This document shows positions 9,427 to 20,643 of a stretch of 64,000 nucleotides of DNA, one piece after another. Position 1 is the stretch's first letter, and the number at the start of each line of letters is the position of its first letter. The notes under the pieces were generated by a model. That model had not been told where the DNA came from. It saw only the letters and a program-made list of their open reading frames with translations, and made no database searches. This DNA is from Gnetum montanum (taxonomy: Eukaryota > Streptophyta > Gnetopsida > Gnetales > Gnetaceae), in the NCBI GenBank assembly GCA_015680685.1, contig MNCI01006881.1:18441-82440 (forward strand). Direction: 5' to 3'. Both the position numbers and the translations under genes were made by a program.

Positions 9427-12400
9427 ATGGGCAAGGGAAAGGAAGTGGAGGGCCAAGGGAGGAAGGGTCCTGACCTGACCTTTGCAAAAGAGACAGAGGG
9501 CATGCTACATGGCCTACCCAGGCCAAATATCCCATCGTGGCCTGTGACGTCCCACAGGTAAGCCTTGATCCCTGCCTCTATTGTTGTTCCTATGTTATTT
9601 TGTTGTTCGTAGCGTAAACAGTCTCGGCGTACACGCTAGGGGTAGGTTTTTAGGCGTAGGGGTTGTCGGCGTATATGTCGAGCGTCATTTTCTAGCATAA
9701 ATAGCTCTTTATTGGCAAAATGCTTGTCAGCGTAACATATTTATCATCGGCGTAACTTCTGTTTGCGGCGTATACGCTGAGGGTTCGCTCAGCGTACACG
9801 CTAGGCGTGCACGATTTCTTTTACAGCCTAGACTCGATTTTCACGTCTCTGGCGTAGACTGTTTACGTTGAAGGTGGACTCGGGCGTATACACCGATGGT
9901 TCACTCAGCGTATACGCTGGGCGTGAAGGGGTTCGGGCATCAACGTAAAGCCGATTGCCGTCAGCGTAGATGCTGAGTTGGGTAGCGTATATGCTGGGTT
10001 AAATTACGTTTTTTACGCTAAGTGTTGGTCGGCATATACACTCTGCATATAGCGTATACGCTGAGTTTCAATTGCATTTTTACGTTGTTAGTCTCGCAGG
10101 CGTATACGCTGGTTCATGCAGCGTATACATTGGGTACGGAGTTAGAAAATTTTCAATTTTTAAATGTCGATCTATGATGTAATTTTTTGCTTCTCAGGCT
10201 GTTTCGAAGCATGGATGATTGATTGTAGTGTTGTGATTGGTTGCAGGGACAGCAAACGTTTCCTTATTGTCGTTGAACTTGTAGGGGTGCCAACATGGCT
10301 TGGCCCCATTGAGGATGGCGATCTTCCCTCGGCTCTAACCATGGATGACAACGGGGTCTGGTTTAGGGAAGGCGCTAGCGAATTTCTGGCTTTCTTGTTA
10401 ACCAATTTCGAGGTGGCTATGTGGTCATATTTCGACAAAGTGACCGCACGAAGTGTGGTTGATGCAATGCTGCTGGGGGCTGCAGAGGGCGTAATGTTCT
10501 TCATAGAAGACATTGATGAGGGCCCGTTTGTTTGTGAGGATGGTACTAGCTGCAGGCCCAGGTCAGTGCACCCATTAACGCGTGTGTGGGCGTTGCTGCC
10601 ACAAGGATTGGATTACATCAACAACACATTATTTGTAGTTGCCCGCGCACATACCCTGTTCCAGAATCCTCCTGGCACAGTATACCGAGTGAGCAGGTGA
10701 GACTACTTAACTTCATTATTTTCCCTATCGCTTTTCTTTAGTGATTGTTTCTCATTTTAACGCAAATTGGTTTATAGGCCGAAGACCAGCCCAGATGGAA
10801 CTCTCATTGAGGATGAAGCGCTAGCTCTTGCTCGCACTACCTTGAAAGCTTTCATGACGGCCTCCACTCTTTGTGGGGCCGTATTGGCTCAGACAAAGGG
10901 TTCAATGGTCCATTTTCATGATCAGTTCTCTAGGGCCTTTGCGATGTGCAAAGGCCGTGGATGGCTCCATGAGGACTGGACAGATCAGGGACCAGTCTTC
11001 CCTCATAGTTTTGGCAGTACCTCCAAATCCGCCACTAATGGTGAGTAATAACATTTACTAGATGCGTTAGTGGATTCGTTCAACTGTTTGGGGTTATGCT
11101 GATATGGTCATCTTAACTTGTTTTAACAGTTGATGCACCTTCCGGCGAGGATCCCGTGACGACAAGACGAACTGAGAAAACTTTGTCAATGAAGTTCGGG
11201 AAGGTAGCAAAGGCGTAGAAGTGGCTACGTAAGCAAGCTTCGCCGTCCCTCACTCGTTGCCTGGATGATGCTGGCCTCCTGGAGCTTTTTATGACACCAA
11301 GCCCTGATGTATCAATTGGGGAGATGATCAGGATCGTGGACTCTTTTAATGAGTCTGTCTCTCAGTACAGCACCCGGATTAAGGATGTCAAGGTGGTGTT
11401 TCGTCTGTCACCATCGTTCTTTTCTAACTTATTTGGCATGCCGACAGATGACCTACCCGTAGTGTTGGATAGATCTCATAAAGAGCTCCAGACGATCCGT
11501 GAGCTGGAGTCTTGGCTAGGCATGGCCAAAAGCACCAAGGGATTCCTGATGCAGGGGAAAGCCAAAGTTGTAGAGGTGAATGAATTATACCTTCTGTTTC
11601 GGGCACGGGTGTTCCCGAAGACGCTTTCCCAGGTGAGGTGCCTTGGGGTTGAGGCTGTCCGCATCATGCGAACTATCTTAGAAACTGGCATGCGGTATAA
11701 CTAGGCTCAATTTTTGTTGGTGGGCCTGCACAAGGAGATAGTGCGGTTGCGCTCGAATATCGAAGCACAATCTCACTTCACCTTTGCTTTCTTCACTAGT
11801 TATCTCTGCCATTTTGCCGAGTTCCTTGCGGTTTGCGCAGACAACAAGTTCGTTCTGCGGGATCGGGGTCAACTATCCCGCCCGTGGGTCAACCACTTGT
11901 TTGCGACAGCCAAGTCCCAAGATGCCCCAGAAGGTATAGATGAATCTGTTTCTATTACTACAGGAGGATCATCTGGTGGTTCAATCCAAACACGGGATAG
12001 TCTGGGATTGGAGCCGGATGATGTACCTTTAACTGCTAAGCGGGCAGAGCAGGTTATTAAGGAAACCATTGGGAAAGCCAAGTCAAAATTGAAAAGACCT
12101 GAATGCACAAACAGAAGAAGTTGCTGATATACACTAGCCACGCATGAAGCGGATACGCTTCAAGGTACTTGATAAGCGAAGCTCATCTGTTTATTATCGT
12201 ATCATTTTCATTTATTTATACCCTTGCTTCAATTGCTTACATGTCATTGCTGTTTTCGATTTGAGGAAGTGAGGAAGCAGGCCTTGGAGACCATCACGGA
12301 GGAAGAGGAGACACATGCCGAGAAAAATAATGAGGAGGAAAGCCCAGAGAAGATGGGGGAACAGAACTATTAACGGAGAAGACTACTGAAACTGAACCAT

Positions 12401-13832
12401 TAGACGATCTGGACGATATCAACCAGATGTTGAGTAGCTTCCTCAAGGGTGATTTGGATTTGGATAATCCCCCAGAGGGCAACAAGGATCAGGGTATGTC
12501 TTTGCTTTTAGTTCGTTTTTAGTCACTAAATCAGTTGTTGCTCCTACGGTTATTTTTTATTTTTGTGTTTTATGTCTTCCAGATGAAGGTAGCGAGACTA
12601 GGATGATGTGGTTGGACGTACCCATGAAGATGGTTCTCCCTGAGAGAACCACTGAGGTTAGTTCTTCCTGTACCCGTGAGCCACTTACTTGGTCAGAAAT
12701 GCCAAGTAAGATGGATTTCATGGATGGGATTATGGAAGAAGTCGTCGAACATCTCCAAGAAGTCCACCTTGATATCGGTATGGATCGCTTAAAGATTAGG
12801 AGCTTCGTGTCTTGTTTGTCTAGTTTTAACGTTTGTATTTTCTGCGTGGGTAAGCGCTAAACTAAGATGGGATCCCTCTAAGAGATTTAGCATGGAAAGC
12901 CTAACCACACTCTCCCCCAAAGTAGAGGAGGTACCAAGGCCTGTTTATGAAGGAGTTGCAGAAAGCCTTGTGCACAATGCTAAGTCATTATGGACTTGTA
13001 GGCATTCTGTTGAACAGTTGTGGCTGCAAATACAGGCAAAGGAAAAGGAAGTCTCCGAATTGTCAGAGGAACATGACGATTTAAAAGCTCGGTACGAGTT
13101 CACCACTGCCAGATTAAGCGGAGATCGATCCTGGCGAGCGTCTGACTTCACGTACACCAAGTACTGGAATTTACTGAATCGTCACGCATTGCTGACTCGG
13201 AGGATGGCAGAGTGCAAAGCTCAGATTGATCTCCTGAACCTCAAGTGGCAAGATTGGAAGGCTTTTGCTTCCAAGGTTCGTAAATGGGATTAGGATGAGA
13301 AAAACCATAAACATTAGTACAAGAAGTTGTTAAAGGAGGTGTCTATTGAAAAGCGCCAGTTAGAGATGTTTGTGGAGGGTTTGGGTCTGCACTCTGCGTT
13401 TGATATGTTTGCTCAAAACACAACTGTAGAAATGGAATCACCTACAAGGATGATAAATACTACTTTTGGGGAGGTGTCGGTGGGTGAATTTCCTCTGAAA
13501 CGTCCTACCTGGTTGGCGGTCAACAAAGGCAAGACGTTGGCAGATATTGACTTAGGCTTAGACAGGACAGATTGGGCCAGCATTTCAGAGGAAGAAATCC
13601 TTCGTCGGCTTGAATTCGGTCTAGGGGGATCTCCCATGGTAAGCGTTTTGTTCTTATAGAGTTAATTTATTAGATGACGTTTAAAATTTTAACATGCGCT
13701 CATTATTATTATTTTTTTTGGCATTTTCAGAATGAAGGTGGTGATGATACTCACGAGGCTGGCCCTAGTGGAGCAGGGGCCCCTGACGTCGGTGGCTCTA
13801 AAGGAGATGATCCTCTTGTCCCGGATGCTTAG
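9427..13832 (+). pseudogene. Antisense eight-exon accessory (cargo) gene of element A
   Basis: Predicted exons: 9427-9557, 10247-10696, 10778-11040, 11130-about 12171, about 12270-12490, 12583-12777, 12854-13638 and 13731-13832. The first donor is CACAG|GTAAGC and acceptors end in TTGCAG, TTATAG, TTAACAG and TTTTCAG. Reading phase is kept across introns 1-3 and 7; the exon 5/6 junction is unsettled. The product would be about 1,060 residues: a basic N-terminus (MGKGKEVEGQGRKGP); an FCP1/NIF-like HAD fold at about residues 47-190 (KRFLIVVELVG, EFLAFLLTNFEVAMWSY, NNTLFVVARAH, NPPGTVY) lacking the catalytic aspartates; a conserved middle domain in exon 4, vaguely like domains of other plant transposon proteins; an acidic linker; a coiled-coil-like domain in exon 7; and an acidic tail. 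Two nonsense codons and a frameshift in exon 4 and a lost acceptor before exon 7 break this copy. Function is unknown; binding phosphorylated proteins or the RNA polymerase II tail is only a guess from the fold. Confidence 0.8.
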
Positions 13833-14084
13833 TGCTTTGTAGTTTTTTTTGATGTTTTGCATTTTTGCTGATTCACATTGAGACAGGCGTTGTAACTTTG
13901 AAAACGCTAGAAAAAAAGGCACAATTTGTACAACATTGCATGAATAAATATTTTTGTTGATTTTTAATTTGTTTGCACACACGACATGAAATTAAAATGT
14001 TTTTGGGTTTGCTTTTCTGTTTTAAATGTAACGCACTAAAGTAATGGTAAACGATACATAAAAAGGACAACAAGGCACGCGCTA

Positions 14085-14480
14085 GTTTAAGGCCATCTCG
14101 GGCCTGATTTGCATTAGTTTAGAGCCATTTCGGGCTACTATGTGTAACTTAAGGCCATTTCGGGCCCCATTATAAACAAGTAACATTTTAGAGAAAGTGG
14201 AGAAGCTTCGTGGTGGACCGATCATTTCTAATCATGACTAGTTTTATGTCATTGCGGACATGATAGTTTAACGTCTTTCTGGAAAAGGAGTGTTGTTAAA
14301 AATGTTTTCTTTTTTGCCGTTTATTATATTATTATTTCTTCGTGTTTTTGGGTTTCATCATAGTTTAGTGTCATTTCGGACGTGTTATGGTTTAACGTCA
14401 TTTCAGACGAATGGTAGTTTAACGTCGTTTCGGACATTTTATAGTTTAACGTCGTTTCGGACTAGTGGTAGTTTATTTTA
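14085..14480 (-). repeat. Hairpin repeat array between protease and cargo gene (A)
   Basis: Eight or so short units. On the sense strand 14225-14480 carries CGTC or TGTC stems (for example TGTCCGCAATGACA and CGTCTGAAATGACG) followed by TTAAACT or TAAAACT, and 14085-14175 carries GGCC or AGCC stems (GGCCCGAAATGGCC, AGCCCGAAATGGCT). Stem bases differ between units while remaining complementary in many. The interval 13833-14085 is AT-rich 3' flank of the cargo gene. Confidence 0.65.
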
Positions 14481-17400
14481 ATTGTTTTTTGATTTTCTTT
14501 ATTTTTATGTTAGGGGGTGTATTAGCCGATACGATTTTATATTCTACATCTCCTTCGCTGATCACGTTGAATGGCAATTCAGTCCAGGAGACATTCGATA
14601 AAATATTTTTGGTATCGGTATTTTCAGGTGTTTCGGTGTCAATCGTTTTTTCTATGTTAGTTTCTTCATGAGGCAACGTATGTATAGTGGTAGATACCGG
14701 TGTTTTAGTTTTAGGAGGCTCTGATCCCGTGTTCAAAGGTTTCCTACCCACCAGTTATGGTTTATCTGCATCATTAAGCTCGTCAAGTTCAACCTCGGAG
14801 CCTTGGTCCATATCTATGTGGGATGAAATGACGGGAGTGGTTGCTTCCCCATGTATGACGATTTCACCCCCCTGATAGGGTAGGTGAATCTCTTGATGTA
14901 TAGGAGAGGAAACAGCTGTAAGTTGGGTCAACCAGGGTCTTCCTAATATTAGGTTGAAACCTGGAATTTCATCAACAACTAGGAAGTCAACGGATGTGGG
15001 GAACTGGTCTCCTGCTATGAAATCTAAGGTTATCGTGCCTTTGACCAGTACGCGTGACCTGCTAAATGACTTTAAACATGTTGTTGTTGTAGGTTTAATT
15101 AAGTCAGTAAGTCCTAGTTGTTCAATGATGGGATAGGGTACAATGTTTGTGGCCACCCCATCGTCTACATGGACTCTGTGTATTTTGAACTGGTTTACAT
15201 GTATGGTTATGAACATGGGGATTGTTGTTGTCTCCCCTGTCATCTTGTCTACTTTGATGTTATTATCGTGGAAGATCAAGGGTTTAGGGATGGCACCATG
15301 AGATGGATACATTACGGCATGAATGGCCGATTCGCTTGGTGGTAAGTCCTCACTGACTGGGATGGATGTTAGCATGCGTACGAGAGCTTCCCGATGAGTT
15401 TGGGATGTTAGCACTAAGTCATACAAGCTCAAAGAAGTGTTCTTTTGTTTCAGCACTTGGGTGACTTGCGTTAAGGCCGTCGCAAAGTCTCTACTGTTAG
15501 AGACGTTCTCATCGGCAGTGATTGGGTACATTGGGCCCAACAGCTTTATTTCATGTTTTAGCGGCTTATCATTTTTGTTCGGTGCTGTAGTTTTAGATGG
15601 TTCATTTTGTTTTGATGGTTCACCTTGATTACTTGCATTTGATTGATCATTAGTTGGTGTCATGGGTACGAAATTGAGTGGAGTGGGCTTGGGTGGCCCC
15701 AGAGCCAATCGTTGGCCCTCTTTCTCCAAGCGTTCACACGTAAGCCTATCAGCTAGGCGTTCTTGCATGTGGCGTGGAGGTGGAGGTAGTCCCAGAGCCT
15801 CATATTACCTTGGGATGCACACCACATATGGAGACGGGCAGGATTGCAATTGGTTAGTGGGAGGCGTTTGAGCCGAAGGCTGGCCACGGACCCTAACGAC
15901 GTAGGGGTGAGGTTTGCCCTGTGCCTGTGTGATGGAGGTTTGATAATTGTTAGGACTTTCAGGTGTCCTAACAATGTACGGGGTTGGTTTCGGTGGAGGT
16001 TGGACCTCCACTATTACAACAGCTAGTGGTACTCAAACTACAAAGGGGGCAGGCCGAGTATGAGGGGTTGGTGGCTTTGAGGATGTAGGTACGGCTAAAG
16101 GTATACAGACAACATAGGGCTGCTGGGGGGCACGTGGTGGTTGAGGTGTGGACGTGGAGACAGTGGGAGGAATCCGAACTACAAAGGGCCTACTAGGTGT
16201 TTCTTGTTTATGTTTGGGATAAACGGTGTTGATGTTAAATATCTTGGAGCCCTCGTCGAAGCAGATTGTACTAATAACATATGGCGTCTCGTTGGTATTC
16301 AGAGGATCTTTGTAAACCTCCATGGCCTGATTTTGTAGCTGGACCGGGTTGGCCTCATCAAAAGTGATTTGGCCATCGTCGATCATCCGCTGAATATCCT
16401 GTTTCAAAGTGAAACAGTAATCCGTTCCGTGCCCGTTGCGTTGATGGTAGTCGCAGAAGCAATCCATCCTAAAGCCTTTGGGTACGGGCGGCTCATCCGG
16501 CGTTGCTAAGCTGGGGTTCTGCATGAGTTGTCAGAACCATTCATGTCTTTGGATGGCCACAAGGGATAACTGCTTATGTGTCATCAGCCCAGCTTTTAGG
16601 AGCTGATCAAAAAGCTAGGATGGTTTCATCGGTAGAGGCGTGTATTGAGAGGGTTCTTTCCTCTCAAAATTGTGTGTATGGTTTGTTGGGTTCTGTAATG
16701 ATGATGACTCCGGGGCTATTGTGGGAGCGGGTTTATAGTAGTTAGTAGGGGTTGTGGGTGGTTTTTGTTGGGGTGTGATGTTCGTTTGTTGGGCTCCTGC
16801 TATCGCTGCTATAGTTGTCTCGGCTCTCTCTTTATCCTTTTTAGTGTGTTGGTTTCTGAAGGCCAAGTATGTCGGGTCGTGGCTGTTTTGAGCTTCTTCC
16901 TCTATGTTTTTTATCTGTACAAACGCCTAATTAAGATCACGCACGTTAAGGTAATATAATTTGGACTTGAAGAAATCGTTGACAGCCCCCTTCAGAATTG
17001 TAAGCAGATAGGTTGGAGAGATTGGTTCGTGTAGCTCGTTGAGAGCCGCACTCCATCTCTGAATAAACTTCTGCAAAGGTTCAAGCGGTGCTTGCTTGAC
17101 CTGCATGAGGCTGTCCAGCGTGGCCTTGGATTTCAAGTTGTACTTGAACTAGGTCACGAACTGGAGTAAGAGATCATCCAAGGAGAAGATAGAGTTCCTG
17201 GGCAGAGCCTGGTACCAGTCGAGTGCTCTCCCCGCGAGCGACATGGGGAATACTCGTAGTATGGAGTGGGGCCATGCCTGGAGCAACGCACACTCTAATC
17301 TAAATGTTATGAGGTGAGCATTGGGATCTGTCTCCCTATTATACTTGTTCAATGTGGGCAAGGAGACACCCTTAGGTAAGGTTAGAGGTGGGACTGAAGA

Positions 17401-18618
17401 GCTAATGGGGTCATTGTTGTAGAAGTCCACTACCTTCAGTTCTCCATCAGCGGCTGTTTTAAGGCGTTTCACCTCGTCAGTGAGCTCCTGCATTCATTTT
17501 TTGGTGTCTGCCTAGTCTTGGGTGCTCAGTGACGCAACAGCTTGGGGTTGTGGTATACTATACAAGTTAGATTGTTGTATGGTGGGCTGAAAGGCCGATA
17601 GCTACGTGCGTGATGGTTGTGCTTGTGGAAAGGTTACAGTGGGTTGCACTACAGATGGCACATTATAGGGAAAATGTTGTGGCTATTGTTGTTGCAGCTG
17701 GGGTTGTGCTTGGGGAACATTAGTTGGTGGGATTGTGTGGGGTGGTGCATGGTGATGGGGAATTTGGTGTGATGACCCTCCTCCCGCTGACCATTGCCCC
17801 GCCACGTTCTGTGCGGGGACTCCTTGTTGGGTCACGGCTATTTGGGGAACTATGTGCATTTGGATGTGCAGGATGTAATGAGCGGATGTGGAGGCTGGGA
17901 TGACGTGTGGCATCCCTATCACTCGAGGTGGAAGTGTCACTCCCACGTTAGCTTGAGAGGGCGGTGCTTGCGAGGATGAGCTCACCGCTGCGGTAGGGAT
18001 GACCGCGAGTGGGAAGGTGTTAGGCTGGGAGTCACTTGGAAGAGGGATATGCACTAGCACCGATGTTTTAGGTGGTGGTGCTTGAACCTGGGTGAACGTA
18101 AGATGCTGGAGGGGCAGGATTTCCCCTGTGTCTAGATGAAAAATGGGGTTAGCCTGGGCTTGCGGGCTAAGGGTGTGGTAGGTGTACTCATGCTCTGATT
18201 GAGCGGCGAAGTCATCCTCCTCTTTTAGTTGGGGTTCTAGCACATACCGATCCAACGTGCGGTTCCTTTGCAGGAGGAGTTGTGTGACGAGCTCCAAATA
18301 CTGCTCCGGAACTGGCATTACATCATATGGGGAAGGGGTGAACTCATGTCCTCCCCTGTAAAAAAGTTTAAACTGCCTCTTTACTTCCATTTCCGCTTGG
18401 TCAACAGCCAGGCCAGCTTGTATTTTAATACATATGAAATTATACTGGTCTTAGGTGATGATGTTGGGGGCTGGATCTCTCCCCTATAACCTTAGTGATC
18501 GGTGGGGCCCTGCTGTAGGTTGCATCCCCAGGTGCTGTGTGAGAGGTTATTGGATGGCTGTGAGGTCCATGATGGTAGTGGTTTGAGTGGTGGCAACGGT
18601 GTTGTTTACAGGGTTCAT
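14473..18618 (-). pseudogene. gag-pro: gag-protease of element A
   Basis: This polyprotein forms the virus-like particle and cuts itself. It starts at MNPVNNT (ATG at 18616-18618). In order: a proline/glutamine-rich N-terminal region; the retrotransposon gag core (17149-17493: LNKYNRETDPNAHLITF, FPMSLAGRALDWYQALP; then 16927-17136: VKQAPLEPLQKFIQRW); a CHHC zinc knuckle, C-x2-H-x4-H-x4-C, in CDYHQRNGHGTDYC near 16450; a region with repeated PYVVRIP-like motifs (15800-16240); and an aspartic protease (VHVDDGVATN active site, FNLILGRPWL) at 14755-15768. About 1,380 codons. Several in-frame stops (for example at LFDQLL, VPLAVV and DADKP) make it a pseudogene. The predicted tail ELPFNVISEGD is kept in B. 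Confidence 0.85.
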
Positions 18619-19236
18619 GATGCTATGTCGCGGAGATGAACAAGTCTGGAAATGCGAAGTTGATCTATTGTGTAATGGGCAGCGTATACACTTCAATGGA
18701 TAGCGTATAGGGGCAGCGTACACAGTGTACATGGTGTAAAGCAAGAATGAAAAATTAGTGGCAGCGTAGGACAGGGCTCGGCGTAAGATAAGTTGCAGCG
18801 TAAAACAAATCAGTGTAAACAAGGGAGCATAAAAACAAGTTACAGCGTAAAAAATTTGAAGCATAAACAATTCATAGCGTAAACAGTTCACAGCATAGAA
18901 GGGACTCAGCGTAAAGATTGGCTCGTAAAAACAAGTCGCAGTGTAAAATGACAGCGTAAACAGGAGAGCGTGAAACAGGTTTAGTGTAACACTGAAGATA
19001 CCATACAACAAGTTGCGGCGTAAAAACAGGGGCTAGCATAAAACTAAGTGGCGTAAGAGTTTCTGAATAGGCTTTTAAGAGCGTAAACATTATACAGTGT
19101 AGACGCTGGACAGTCGGTAGATTTTTAGACCAGACAGCATGAACGCTGGAGGATTCTAGCAGGGAGTGGCGTGCAATAAGCGGCGTAGACGCTTAACAGC
19201 GTAAACGCTGGGAATTTGCAAGCAAGGGTTTTAGGA
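18619..19236 (-). other. Leader of element A
   Basis: Untranslated leader between the primer-binding site and gag. It is filled with irregular repeats of GCGTAAAC and GCGTAGACGCTG type. Open frames here are translations of the repeat and I do not regard them as genes. Confidence 0.65.
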
Positions 19237-19255
19237 GGCCCTCCTTCTAGTGCCA
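19237..19255 (-). promoter_or_regulatory. Primer-binding site of element A
   Basis: On the minus strand it reads TGGCACTAGAAGGAGGGCC, starting five bases after the LTR end. The same 19 bases follow the LTRs of B and G. TGG complements the CCA end of a tRNA; I cannot assign the tRNA. Confidence 0.8.
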
Positions 19256-19260
19256 ATTTT

Positions 19261-20638
19261 TGTATCACCTAAAATCGTCGATCCCCGGCTAGAAGGAAAA
19301 CAGAGACAGTGGGATCGCAGGATCAGAACAGAAGAGCCTGCCTTCGCCTGAGGGCGAGCTGGAATGCACGAAGGTAGAGTACCTTGGGTGGTCCGCACGC
19401 AGATCAGATAAGGATTTCCGCGCGTGTACGCAATGTGCTATACGCTGGGTTATGCGTAAACGGTGTAAACAGGCGTAGACGGCGTTAACAGCGTAAAACA
19501 GATGCAAACAAAGCGTAAATGTAAATGGGCATAAATAGGATGCGTGGGCCAAATTGACATAAAACTGTAAAAGATCTTATGCAGGAAATGTAAACAATGG
19601 TATCACAGAGTCAAAGCATAGTGCACCAATCTAATGCAGTCGTGAGGGAACACAAGGCAGACGAAAAGCCCCGGCGTATGCAGGAATGACTTGGCTAGTT
19701 CGCAAGGTGGGCGGAGGGTAGAGACTGCATGTGCGGTGTACAGGGCTCCCCAGCGTAAGAGGGTTTCAACTCTTGTGCGTAGCGTAAATGTTCTCTGGTA
19801 TGCTCTGGGATTTTGCCAACCGACCACGGGGAAGTGGGAAATCGGGGTTTATATACAGGTTGTTACGCTAGACTCGGGCTAGGGGATACGTGGCGCATTG
19901 ACTGGGTGCACATAGTTTACAAATGTACAAAATATTATATCTACTGGGCGTATACGCCGTGTGAGGCGGGCATGTAAACTTGGGTGGAGATGCTGTGCTG
20001 GGCGTATACGTCGGGCGTATACGTTGGAGGATGCAGGACGTATATGCTGCGGATGCAGGGCGTATACACTGGAGGATGTCCACTTGCTTCAATCCTTGCT
20101 CTTTGGTGTTATCCCCATTTTGTCATTGAGACTTCATCGTGGGGCGTGTGGATCGGTGGTGCCAAGCGTACAGACGAGGCATGTACATTGGGCATGCAAG
20201 TCGGATGTCTGCTGGGCGTATACGCTAGGAATGTCGGGCGTATACACTGGACGTGTATACACTATTGATGCTGAGCGTATACGCTGGGCGTATACGCTGG
20301 TATTGTTGGGCGTAGATGCTAGGCATATATGCTATTGATGCTGAGCGTATACGCTGGTACTATTGGGCGTAGACACTGGGTGTATAGGCTATTGATGCTG
20401 AGCGTATACACTGGGCGTATACGCTGGTACTATCGGGCGTATATGCTGGGCGTATACGCTGTGATGCTGAGCGTATACGCTGGGCATATACGTTGGTACT
20501 GCACTTAGCGAAAAGTGGGCCTTTTGATTCCAGAAGTTTGCAATGTGCAACGTCAAATGTAGCTATGGCCGTTTTGTGGATGCCAGGGATCTACTTCTTG
20601 CTGGGGAAGCACTAAGCTCGAAACTTTGTGGTGTTTGA
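19261..20638 (-). repeat. 5' LTR of element A
   Basis: The LTR is 1378 bp, next to the primer-binding site at its low end and the TSD GTGTC at its high end. A TATA sequence lies near 19848-19858 (minus strand TATATAAACC). The stretch 19945-20500 is a dense array of GCGTATACGC motifs. It pairs with 2476-3881. Confidence 0.87.
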
Positions 20639-20643
20639 GTGTC

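Larger units (their letters stand above)
2476..20638 (-). mobile_element. Element A: 18.2-kb Tat/Ogre-like retrotransposon with antisense cargo gene
   Basis: A is bounded by LTRs at 2476-3881 and 19261-20638 and by a perfect TSD, GTGTC, at 2471-2475 and 20639-20643. The terminal dinucleotides have decayed (TA at the low end; GA instead of CA at the high end). On the minus strand the order is 5' LTR, PBS, leader, gag-protease, hairpin array, accessory gene on the opposite strand, second hairpin array, RT-RNaseH-aRNaseH-integrase, 3' repeat region and 3' LTR. It lies in the 3' untranslated region of E, between the polypurine tract and the rest of that region. Multiple stops and frameshifts make it inactive. 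Confidence 0.9.

Noticed and set aside
9558-10246. Possibility that 9558-10246 is a separate LTR, because it carries LTR-like GCGTATACGCTG repeats
   Set aside because: It has no TG...CA ends, PBS or TSD, and it is exactly bounded by a splice donor and acceptor that keep frame in both A and B; intron 1 is the better explanation.
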